This document shows positions 1 to 6,368 of a stretch of DNA of 13,682 bases, piece after piece. This stretch comes from Nitrospinota bacterium (GTDB lineage Bacteria; UBA8248; JACPRG01), in assembly GCA_030740135.1 (NCBI GenBank), contig JASLXW010000050.1, forward strand, positions 1 to 13,682, in the 5' to 3' direction. Positions within the stretch are counted from its first letter, which is position 1. The number at the start of each line of letters is the position of its first letter. The translations under genes and the position numbers were made by a program. The notes beneath the pieces were generated by a model, which did no database searches, was not told the DNA's origin, and saw only the letters and a program-made list of their open reading frames with translations.

Positions 1-124
1 TGGGGGGGGCGCGCGCCGGCGCGCCCCCCCCGCCCCCCCCCCCCCCCCCCCCCCGGGGGGGGCCCGGGCGCGCGACACCCCCCGAAAAACCCCCGGCGCC
101 CCCCCCCCCCCCCCCCCCCGGGAT
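1..124. other. low-complexity C/G homopolymer edge, probable assembly artefact
   Basis: The first ~125 bases are almost only C and G, with several homopolymer runs longer than ten bases and no codon structure. The sequence becomes normal abruptly just before the carbamoyltransferase stop codon. This looks like a low-quality contig end rather than biology, so whatever lies downstream of the carbamoyltransferase cannot be read. Confidence 0.75.
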
Positions 125-130
125 TCGCCC

Positions 131-1141
131 CTACTTCCGCTCCTCAAACGGCCGGCCGCCCCCCATCGTGAGGGCCATCAGGGCCTTGGCCGTATGAAGG
201 CGGTTCTCGGCTTCGTCGAACACGACCGAATGCGGGCCGTCGATGACCGCGTCCGTCACCTCGCTGCCCCGGTCCGCCGGGAGGCAGTGCATGTAGAGGC
301 TCCTCTTGTCGGCCAGGCCCATCCGCCGCTCGTCGCAAATCCAGTCCTTGTACTTCTTGCTGATCTCCAGGGCCTCTTCGGGCTTGTGGAAAAGGGACTC
401 GATCCCCCAGCTCTTGGGGTAGACCACGTGCGCCCCCTCGAAGGCGGCGTCCATGTCGTCGGTCACCTCGAACTTCGTTCCGTGCGCCTCGGCGTTGGCC
501 CGGGCCTGCTTCAGGACCGGCGACATGAGATCATACTCCGGCGGGTGCGCCAGGGTGACATCCATCCCGAAGCGGGTCATGAGGAGGATCAAACCCTGGG
601 GGACGCTCATGGGCTTGGCGTAGCTGGGGGCGTAGGCCCAGGATACGGCGATCTTGAGGCCCCGCAGGTTCCGGCCGAACTGCTCGCGGATCGTCATCAG
701 GTCGGCCAGGGTCTGGCAGGGGTGGTCGACGTCGTCCTGCATGCTGATGACCGGCACGTAGGCGTGCTCGGCGACTTCCCGGATATACGAGGCCCCCTCC
801 CCCGGAACCAAATCGTGACGGATGGCGATGCCGTGGCCGTAGCTGGAGAGGATGATCCCGGTGTCCTTGGGGCTTTCGCCGTGGGAGATCTGCATCATGT
901 CCGGGGTGAGGTCGTGGGCGTGGCCGCCGAGCTGCGTGACGCCCGCCTCGAAGGAGTTCCGCGTCCGGGTGGACTTGTCGAAGAAGATCATGAAGAGCGT
1001 CTTGTCGGGCAAAAGCCGGTGAGGCTCGCCCAGGGCCATCTTCATCTTCAGGTAATCCGAGACTTGCAAGGCTGTCTCGATCTCCTGATCCGACCAGTCC
1101 TGCGTGGAGATGTAATCCTTCCCCGTCATGTTCGTTTTCAT
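131..1141 (-). CDS. ygeW: YgeW-type (knotted-family) carbamoyltransferase
   Basis: Aspartate/ornithine carbamoyltransferase family enzyme, 336 aa, expected to be cytoplasmic. It transfers a carbamoyl group between carbamoyl phosphate and an amino acceptor, or runs the reverse phosphorolysis. The carbamoyl-phosphate motif STRTR is at residues 57-61, HPCQTLAD at 140-147 and HCLPADRG at 285-292. The central stretch SWAYAPSYAKPMSVPQG (167-183) and VVYPKSWG (239-246) replace the ornithine-binding SMG loop of true OTCs and match the YgeW/acetylornithine-type knotted group. The C-terminus (DGPHSVVFDEAENRLH, 301-316) is like ordinary OTC, and the protein is shorter than E. coli YgeW (about 396 aa). 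ATG at 1141 is used; a GAGG lies rather far upstream, and an alternative ATG is four codons in. It is last in a minus-strand set after the YgeY-type hydrolase, across a ~360-base gap. The acceptor substrate cannot be assigned; an anabolic OTC is less likely. Confidence 0.8.
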   Translation of the reverse strand: MKTNMTGKDYISTQDWSDQEIETALQVSDYLKMKMALGEPHRLLPDKTLFMIFFDKSTRTRNSFEAGVTQLGGHAHDLTPDMMQISHGESPKDTGIILSSYGHGIAIRHDLVPGEGASYIREVAEHAYVPVISMQDDVDHPCQTLADLMTIREQFGRNLRGLKIAVSWAYAPSYAKPMSVPQGLILLMTRFGMDVTLAHPPEYDLMSPVLKQARANAEAHGTKFEVTDDMDAAFEGAHVVYPKSWGIESLFHKPEEALEISKKYKDWICDERRMGLADKRSLYMHCLPADRGSEVTDAVIDGPHSVVFDEAENRLHTAKALMALTMGGGRPFEERK

Positions 1142-1500
1142 GGCTGTTTTCCCATCCTCTTTTCAGTTACGGAACCAATCTTCCAGGGGGGACATTTTGG
1201 GCGCTTGCGCGCCGGCCAAGCTGCGGATGAAGGTGGTCGTGCTCATCACAACCTCGGGGGCGCACACCAGCCGCAATAGGCAGATAGGCATCCGGCCAAA
1301 AAACCAAGCCACCGAGGGTCACCGCCGACCGGCATGGCCATAAAACCCTCACCCCCAGCAGGCCGAGCCAAAGGCTTGGCCGCAAAAAGTTTTTCAGGGA
1401 GTTCCCAACCCCTGGGAGGGGTCCAGGGGTGCGGACCCAACCGGGTCAAGTTTTTCAAAAAAGCCCCCCTGGGAACTGTGTCGTCCATACCGTGATCCCA
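1142..1500. repeat. repeat-rich intergenic gap with inverted repeats
   Basis: No credible gene lies in this 359-base gap between two collinear genes. It contains a stem-loop at 1361-1381 (GGCCGAGCC, loop AAA, GGCTTGGCC, one mismatch), an inverted repeat AGTTCCCA (1400-1407) / TGGGAACT (1470-1477), and two related tracts AAAGTTTTTCA/TCAAGTTTTTCA near 1385-1396 and 1445-1457 around a GGGGTCCAGGGG core. Such AAAGTTTTT/GGGGTCC palindromes are typical dispersed repeats of Desulfobacterota-like genomes and produce spurious short reading frames on the minus strand. It probably inserted between ygeY and ygeW. The family was not identified. Confidence 0.5.
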
Positions 1501-2718
1501 TTAGTCATTGTCGCCTTTGACCTTCAGATAGGACCCCGGGAACGCCGCGTAGAAGGCCATCGCGTTCACCAGGTGAGAGATCTCGATGTACTCCTTGGCC
1601 GAGTGGGCCACAATCTCGTTGCCGGGGCCGAAGCCGATCGTGGGCACCCCGAGACGTCCCATGCTCGAAACGCCGTTCGTGCTGAAGACCCACCGGCCGA
1701 TGCGGGGCTTGCGGCCCAGGACCTGACGCGCCGCGTCCGCGCCCGCCCGGACGAGGGCGTGGCCTTCGGGAAGCACCCACGTCGGGAAGTACTTGTCCGT
1801 TTCGACCTTCTGTCCGGTATAGCTCCGGGTCTCGTAGTCCAGAATTCCGACCTTCATTCCCTTCGCCTCTTTGAGGGCCTTGATCTCGGCGATCGAGCTC
1901 TTGGCGGTCTCGCCGGCCGTCAGACGGCGATCCAGGTAGATTACGCACTCGTCCGCCACGGCGTTGAGGGAGGGGGTCGAGCAATCGATCTTCGTCACGG
2001 CCACCGTGCCTTTGCCGAGAAACGGGTCGGGCCTCAATCGGCCGTTGAGCTTCTCGATGGCGCTCACCAGCGGCCCCATCTTGTAGATCGGGTTCACGCC
2101 GCGCTCGGGCGCGGAGGCGTGGCAGGATTTTCCGGCGGCCCGGACGCTGATCTCCATACGCCCCCGGTGGCCCCGGTAGACGCCCATGTTCGTGGGCTCG
2201 CCCAGGCACACCCCGTCCAGCTTGGGCAGGGATTTCTCGATGGCGAACTGGAGGCCGTAGCCGTCGAGGTCCTCCTCCATGACCGTCCCGATGACGAAGA
2301 GGGTGTAGTCGTCGAGCAGGCCCAACTCCTTGACGATGGGGGCCCCGACGACCATCGACGCGACGGCGCCCTTGTTGTCGCACGAACCCCGGCCGTAAAC
2401 CGCCTTGGAATCGGCTTTGCCCTTGAAGGGGTCGATGGTCCAGGCCTTGGGGTCGCCCACGCCGACTGTATCTATATGGGCGTCGAGAAGGAGGTTGGTC
2501 CCGCCCTTGCCGATCCGCCCGATGACGTTGCCGATCCGGTCAATCCAGCACTCGTCGTACTTCAGCCTCTTCATCTCCCGGAGGATCCGCTTGGCCACCT
2601 TCTCCTCGCCGAGACTCGGGCTGGGGAGCACCACGATGTCGCGGAGAAACCGGACGACGTCTTTCTTGCGGGAATTCGCCGCGGCGAGAAGGGCCTTGCG
2701 GCCGGTCTGATTGGACAT
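1501..2718 (-). CDS. ygeY: YgeY-family M20 metallohydrolase (peptidase/deacylase fold)
   Basis: Cytoplasmic dinuclear zinc hydrolase of the M20 (ArgE/DapE/CPG2) family, 405 aa, matching the ~400-aa YgeY group often annotated as selenium-metabolism-linked hydrolase. The metal and catalytic set is complete: H81 and D83 (AHIDT), D114 (GRGSCDNKG), the E148-E149 pair (VMEED), E174 (GEPTN), H200 (CHASAPERG, start of the lid domain) and H372 (IVAHSAKEY). It should hydrolyse an amide or N-carbamoyl/acyl amino acid; the substrate is unknown. The start ATG at 2718 has AGGTGAGG a few bases upstream, and the gene follows the regulator by 36 bases, so the two are probably co-transcribed. In enterobacterial and clostridial clusters ygeY travels with ygeW, ygeX, hyuA, ssnA and xdhD in nucleobase breakdown. 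Here only the ygeW-like partner is visible. Confidence 0.88.
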   Translation of the reverse strand: MSNQTGRKALLAAANSRKKDVVRFLRDIVVLPSPSLGEEKVAKRILREMKRLKYDECWIDRIGNVIGRIGKGGTNLLLDAHIDTVGVGDPKAWTIDPFKGKADSKAVYGRGSCDNKGAVASMVVGAPIVKELGLLDDYTLFVIGTVMEEDLDGYGLQFAIEKSLPKLDGVCLGEPTNMGVYRGHRGRMEISVRAAGKSCHASAPERGVNPIYKMGPLVSAIEKLNGRLRPDPFLGKGTVAVTKIDCSTPSLNAVADECVIYLDRRLTAGETAKSSIAEIKALKEAKGMKVGILDYETRSYTGQKVETDKYFPTWVLPEGHALVRAGADAARQVLGRKPRIGRWVFSTNGVSSMGRLGVPTIGFGPGNEIVAHSAKEYIEISHLVNAMAFYAAFPGSYLKVKGDND

Positions 2719-2754
2719 GATGCCTCACCTTTCCATGATTGGGTTATGCCGAAT

Positions 2755-3378
2755 TCAAACGGCCGAAACCTCTTTTCGGTAGTTATAGACCGTGTAACGG
2801 GAAACCCCCAGAAGCCGGGCCACCTCGTCCACCGCGCCCTTGATGAGAAAGATGCCCCGGCGTTCGAGGTCGTGGACGACGCGGACCTTCTGCGCCCGCG
2901 CCATGAGCGGGGCCGGCCTTCCGACCGCATCGGCCGCCTCGGCGAAGGCCCGCTCAATCTGGCCGCCCACGCCGTTCCCGACGATGGGCGCCGCTTCCGC
3001 CGCCGACCGGGTCCTTCGAGAGAAGCGCTCCAGGAAATTCGTGAGAAGCAGGGGTACGGTCAGGTCGTAGTTGAGGGAAAGGGCCCCGATGATTGATCCG
3101 CTTTCGTCTCTCAGAAAAACCGTCGATGCCTTGAGCGGCCGGCCGTCGCGTGTCTGGGCGGGGTAGTTGTGCAGATCCTCCCCCTTCGCCCAATGCCGCC
3201 GGAGCGCCTCGGGGGCGGGGTCGCCCACCCGGCGTCCGGTCAGGTTCCCGTAAATGGCCAGGATAGACCGGTCGGGGTCGGCGAAGTCGTGGACCACAAC
3301 CTCGATGGATTCGCCGAAGAACTCGCTGAGTCCCCGGGCCACCGCCTCGGCATTCTGAAACAGGGTCTTTCTGTTCAT
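2755..3378 (-). CDS. YheO/DauR-like PAS-HTH transcriptional regulator
   Basis: A 207-aa cytoplasmic DNA-binding regulator. Residues ~6-110 form a YheO-like PAS-type sensor domain (IEVVVHDFADPDRSILAIYGN at 25-45; LRDESGSIIGALSLNYD at 89-105). Residues ~155-205 carry the C-terminal helix-turn-helix typical of this family (IKGAVDEVARLLGVSRYTVYNYRKE). Members of the family control amino-acid and D-arginine catabolism (DauR) and related degradative operons. As first gene before ygeY and ygeW it most likely responds to their substrate or product. Start ATG at 3378, with only a weak ribosome-binding site. The probable promoter lies ~110 bases upstream and leaves a long 5' leader containing a GC hairpin. 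Whether it acts as activator or repressor cannot be read from sequence. Confidence 0.85.
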   Translation of the reverse strand: MNRKTLFQNAEAVARGLSEFFGESIEVVVHDFADPDRSILAIYGNLTGRRVGDPAPEALRRHWAKGEDLHNYPAQTRDGRPLKASTVFLRDESGSIIGALSLNYDLTVPLLLTNFLERFSRRTRSAAEAAPIVGNGVGGQIERAFAEAADAVGRPAPLMARAQKVRVVHDLERRGIFLIKGAVDEVARLLGVSRYTVYNYRKEVSAV

Positions 3379-3411
3379 GATAGAGCGTCAGTCACCATAA
3401 AGACGGGAACG

Positions 3412-3430
3412 CCGCGCGTCAAAAGCGCGG
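3412..3430 (-). other. GC-rich hairpin in regulator leader
   Basis: CCGCGC (3412-3417) and GCGCGG (3425-3430) form a perfect 6-bp stem with a 7-base loop. It lies in the presumed 5' leader of the regulator mRNA, 34 bases before the start codon. There is no U-run behind it, so it is not a simple terminator. It could affect translation or be an operator half-site pair. Confidence 0.4.
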
Positions 3431-3491
3431 ACAAATCAACAGATGAGGCGCACGCTCATGGATATTAAATAAATTGTGTATCACTTAAATT

Positions 3492-3519
3492 ATTTTAGCA
3501 TGACCATCTCGTTTGTCAA
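3492..3519 (-). promoter_or_regulatory. sigma70-type promoter for the regulator-ygeY-ygeW set
   Basis: Read on the minus strand, a perfect TTGACA (3519 down to 3514) is followed after 16 bases by TAAAAT (3497 down to 3492), which matches TATAAT at five of six positions. The surroundings are AT-rich, in contrast to the GC-rich genes. Transcription would begin near 3485, giving a leader of ~107 bases before the regulator ATG. Confidence 0.6.
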
Positions 3520-3551
3520 TCTCTTTCTCTTCACGCCATAAACGTGACTGA

Positions 3552-3728
3552 AACCTATCTCAAAATCCCATTTCACACTCCTTGGCCTTTTGTCGTCATT
3601 CCCGCGATAGCTTGTCCCCGAGGGCCTTGATCGGGGAGCGGGAATCCAGTGTTTTCAAGTTTTTCTGGATGCCCGCTTACGACATGCGGGCATGACGGTT
3701 AGGGCACGACCAACTTTTGAGATAGGTT
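3552..3728. mobile_element. MITE-like element, 177 bases, with 14-base terminal inverted repeats
   Basis: AACCTATCTCAAAA at 3552-3565 is the exact reverse complement of TTTTGAGATAGGTT at 3715-3728. Immediately outside are the near-identical four-base flanks CTGA (3548-3551) and CTAA (3729-3732), suggesting a slightly decayed target duplication. The interior has no coding capacity and folds into two large hairpins (see the nested entry). Ends of the form CTRTCTCAAAA resemble those of IS5/IS1182-type transposons, so an IS of that kind elsewhere in the genome may mobilise it. No transposase is present here. Confidence 0.6.
3595..3696. repeat. dispersed double-hairpin palindrome (ATTCCCGC...GCGGGAAT type)
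   Basis: The outer arms GTCAT/ATGAC (3595-3599, 3692-3696) enclose two stems. The first is ATTCCCGC (3598-3605) with GCGGGAAT (3638-3645), holding an inner TCCCCGA (3615-3621)/TCGGGGA (3631-3637) stem. The second is ATGCCCGC (3669-3676) with GCGGGCAT (3686-3693). CCAG (3646-3649) and CTGG (3665-3668) pair in the middle. This GTCATTCCCGC...GCGGGAATCCAG design is a common dispersed extragenic repeat in many environmental bacteria. Here it is the core of the larger element. Confidence 0.65.
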
Positions 3729-3790
3729 CTAAACAACCGGGGGCGAAATCGTTAACATGACTCCTGAGCGTTTGATAGCCTCCATGAAAC

Positions 3791-3807
3791 ACTTACACAC
3801 TGTAAGT
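3791..3807 (+). promoter_or_regulatory. operator-like 17-base dyad upstream of the FAD oxidoreductase
   Basis: ACTTACA (3791-3797) and TGTAAGT (3801-3807) are perfect inverted repeats around CAC. The site lies ~130 bases before the TTG start. TTGATA at 3772-3777 is a possible -35 element that would place a weak -10 inside the dyad, so a bound protein could repress the FAD oxidoreductase-SDR pair. The cognate regulator is unknown; the YheO-like regulator encoded to the left is one candidate. Confidence 0.45.
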
Positions 3808-3935
3808 TGTCTCGGCGCCGAGCGGTTCCGGTTTGAAAACCGCGAGCCCGTCCGCTCGAAGGTTCCGTGCGGGAACGTGCGGCCGGCGAGCGCACGCGAG
3901 ACGATCTCACGAAATCCAAGCGGGGGGGGAGACAA

Positions 3936-5543
3936 TTGGCCGAGCAATGCGATGTCATCGTCATCGGGTCCGGCCACAACGGCCTGACCCTTGCGTGCTG
4001 CCTGGCCAAGGCCGGGCATCGGACCCTGGTCCTCGAGCGCCTTCCCTACACCGGCGGGGGCGTCACCTCGTGCGAACCCGTGCCCGGCTTCACCTTCAGC
4101 CTTCACGCCGTCAACCACAACTGGATGCACATCGGCCCTATTCGGGAGGATCTGGAGTTGGAGCGCTTCGGCTCCAAGTACGTCTTCCCTCCGGTTATCT
4201 GCACGCACGTCTTCGGCGACGGCCGGAGCCTGGCCCTCCACCGGGATCTGGAGGCGACCGTGTCGGAAATCGGAAAGTTCTCCGGCAACGACGCGGCCCG
4301 GTACCGGGACTGGATCAGAGAGCACGAATCCACGTTCGAGTTCATCGCCCGGATGCTGTTCTCCCCGCCCGAGGCCCCTTCGAAGGTCTGGGGCCGGCTG
4401 GAGGAGATCGCCCACGGACGCCGTGCGCTCCGGACCTGGATGATGAGCATCGAGGACGTGGCCGATGAGCTCTTCGAGAACGAGTGCGTCAAGGTCTGGT
4501 TCATCAACTACGCCTTGCAGACCATCCAGGATCCTTTCGCCAAGGGATCCGGCATGGTGCCCATCTCGCTTCTGGTCAACCAACACCGCTCGGGGGGAAA
4601 CTCCCTGGCGGTCGGCGGCTCCCAGTCCGTCACCGACGCCCTGACGGCCTATCTCGAGGCCCACGGCGGAGAGATCCGGACGGGATGTCACGTCTCCCGG
4701 ATATTGATCCGGGGAGGGCGCGCGAAGGGGGTCGTCCTTTCCGACGGGACCGAGATTCAAGCCGCCCGGGCCGTCGCGAGCAACGTCGAGCCCAAGCAGG
4801 TGTTCCAGCAAATGGTGGACGGGGATGAGCTCTCCCGGGAGTTCGCCGATCAGGTCCGCGGTTTCCGGTTCAGCTATTTCACGATATTCGGCGTCCACCT
4901 CGCCCTCAACGCAGACCCGGCCTACCGGGCCTCCTCCGACGTTCCCAACCAGTCCTTCAACGTCATCATGGGCAGGGACACGATGGACGACATCCGGAGG
5001 GAGTTCTACCAGCTGGGCATCGGCGAGCCTCCGGACCCGCCCGGCTACATGGTCCTCCACCCCTCGCGGTTCGATCCTTCGATCGCCCCTCCGGGAAAGC
5101 ACGTCGCCATCCTCTGGCAGTACGCGCCCTGTCACCTCAAGGGGGAGGGGGGAAACGAGCGGTGGGACGAGATCAAGGAGGACTACGCCGACCGGTGCAT
5201 GGACCTCTTCCGCGGCATGACGAAGAACATTGACGACGGGGCGATTGTGGATCGGTTCGTCTACTCCCCCGCCGACATCGCCCGGGAGAACATCTCGATG
5301 GTGAACGGGGACATGGTCAGCGGGCGCATCACGCAGGATCAGATGGGGATCTTCCGGCCCTTCCACGGTTATCCGCCCTACCGGACGCCGATCGAGGGAC
5401 TGTACCTCTGCGGTCCCAGCACCCACCCCCGGGGCGACTGCCACGGGGCCTGCGGCTACAACGCCGCGGGCGCCATCGCCGAGGACCTGGGCATCGAGCC
5501 CTGGTGGGCGGGGACGGAGTACGCGGTCCTGAATCCGGAGTAA
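3936..5543 (+). CDS. PYROXD2/phytoene-desaturase-like FAD-dependent oxidoreductase
   Basis: A 535-aa flavoprotein of the CrtI/PYROXD2 amine-oxidase-like fold. The N-terminal Rossmann motif DVIVIGSGHNGL (~6-17), followed by an acidic end at LVLERL and the GGG loop (~40-42), binds FAD dinucleotide. The C-terminal GLYLCGPSTHPRGDCHGACGYNAAGAIAEDLG segment is the second FAD-contacting block of this family. Members desaturate or oxidise hydrophobic or poorly defined substrates, so the reaction here cannot be named. I chose TTG at 3936 because GGGGAG lies directly upstream and the FAD motif starts six residues later. A GTG at 3867 would add 23 non-conserved residues. The short-chain dehydrogenase follows 53 bases downstream, implying consecutive oxidations in one pathway. 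It could also be called beta-carotene-ketolase-like. Confidence 0.85.
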   Translation: MAEQCDVIVIGSGHNGLTLACCLAKAGHRTLVLERLPYTGGGVTSCEPVPGFTFSLHAVNHNWMHIGPIREDLELERFGSKYVFPPVICTHVFGDGRSLALHRDLEATVSEIGKFSGNDAARYRDWIREHESTFEFIARMLFSPPEAPSKVWGRLEEIAHGRRALRTWMMSIEDVADELFENECVKVWFINYALQTIQDPFAKGSGMVPISLLVNQHRSGGNSLAVGGSQSVTDALTAYLEAHGGEIRTGCHVSRILIRGGRAKGVVLSDGTEIQAARAVASNVEPKQVFQQMVDGDELSREFADQVRGFRFSYFTIFGVHLALNADPAYRASSDVPNQSFNVIMGRDTMDDIRREFYQLGIGEPPDPPGYMVLHPSRFDPSIAPPGKHVAILWQYAPCHLKGEGGNERWDEIKEDYADRCMDLFRGMTKNIDDGAIVDRFVYSPADIARENISMVNGDMVSGRITQDQMGIFRPFHGYPPYRTPIEGLYLCGPSTHPRGDCHGACGYNAAGAIAEDLGIEPWWAGTEYAVLNPE

Positions 5544-5596
5544 GCCCTGCCCCGACTCTGTGAAATTGCCCCAAGACGCCGTCGAGGAGAATGGAG

Positions 5597-6343
5597 ATGA
5601 GACTGGAAGGAAAGGTGGTCATCGTAACGGGGGCCGGCCGGAACCTCGGCCGGGTCTACGCCAAGGGTCTGGCGCGGGAGGGGGCCAAGGTCGCCGCCGC
5701 CGACATCATCGACGCCTCGGGGACGGTGGAAGAAATCGAGGCGGCCGGGGGGGAGGCCATGGCCGTCTCCGTGGACGTCACCGACGAGGAGGCGACCTGG
5801 GGCATGGCGAAATCCGTCCACGACCGGTTCGGCCGCATCGACGGGCTCGTCAACAACGCCGCCCTCTACCAGGATCTGAGTCTCGGACCCTTTTTCGAGA
5901 TCACCGGGGAAGAATGGGATCGGGCGATGGCCGTGAACCTCAAGGGCGTATTTTTCTGCTGCAAGGCGGTCTTTCCCTACATGAAGGACCAGGAATTCGG
6001 GCGCATCCTCAACATCGCCTCGAACACCGTCTACAAGGGGACCGTGGGACTCATCCACTATGTAACCTCCAAAGCCGGCATCCTGGGATTCACGCGGAGC
6101 CTGGCCCGGGAGTGCGGCGGTTACGGGATCAACGTCAACACCGTCGCGCCGGATTACATCCCCCATGAGAGGGACAACCGCGAGCGGCCGGAGCTCGATG
6201 AGATGAATCAGAAAATGCGAATCATTCAGCGGCGGGAGGTCCCGGAAGACATGGTCGGGACGATCGTCTTCCTTCTGTCCTCGGACGCGGACTTCATCAC
6301 CGGCCAGACGCTTGTCGTCAACGGCGGGGCGGTGATGCCGTAA
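5597..6343 (+). CDS. short-chain dehydrogenase/reductase (SDR, 3-oxoacyl-ACP reductase-like)
   Basis: Classical cytoplasmic SDR, 248 aa, using NAD(H) or NADP(H) to interconvert an alcohol and a ketone. From the first codon at 5597 it begins MRLEGKVVIVTGAG. The nucleotide-binding TGAGRNLG replaces the more common TGxxxGIG. The DVTD and NNAA motifs are present. The catalytic triad is Ser in NIAS, Tyr and Lys in YVTSK, with 12 residues between the Ser and the Tyr, as expected. An Asp after the second strand (AAADIID) favours NAD over NADP. The C-terminus ITGQTLVVNGGAVMP is standard. ATG at 5597 is preferred over 5591 because GAGGAG (5584-5589) is seven bases upstream of it. Probably one operon with the FAD oxidoreductase. 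The substrate is unknown. Confidence 0.9.
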   Translation: MRLEGKVVIVTGAGRNLGRVYAKGLAREGAKVAAADIIDASGTVEEIEAAGGEAMAVSVDVTDEEATWGMAKSVHDRFGRIDGLVNNAALYQDLSLGPFFEITGEEWDRAMAVNLKGVFFCCKAVFPYMKDQEFGRILNIASNTVYKGTVGLIHYVTSKAGILGFTRSLARECGGYGINVNTVAPDYIPHERDNRERPELDEMNQKMRIIQRREVPEDMVGTIVFLLSSDADFITGQTLVVNGGAVMP

Positions 6344-6368
6344 CAGAGACCCGTTCTCCGCGCGACGG

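Noticed and set aside
194..1279. Long plus-strand open frame opposite the carbamoyltransferase
   Set aside because: It mirrors the minus-strand gene, has no family motifs, and is rich in Val, Gly, Asp, His and Arg as expected for the antisense of a GC-rich gene.
1246..1488. 80-residue minus-strand frame between ygeY and ygeW
   Set aside because: It lies wholly in the repeat-rich gap and has the composition of the spurious peptides such repeats encode; no ribosome-binding site or domain.
1429..3096. 555-residue plus-strand frame opposite the YgeY-type hydrolase and the regulator
   Set aside because: Spans two well-identified minus-strand genes and lacks recognisable motifs; antisense shadow.
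3595..3696. CRISPR array or tRNA-like cloverleaf
   Set aside because: The region is one set of nested inverted repeats with no direct repeat-spacer periodicity and no tRNA signature.
3729..5444. 571-residue minus-strand frame opposite the FAD oxidoreductase
   Set aside because: The plus strand has clear FAD motifs and a ribosome-binding site; this frame is their mirror image.
6344..6368. Possible bidirectional terminator between the convergent SDR and hydroxylase genes
   Set aside because: Only 25 bases, with no stem followed by a T-run.
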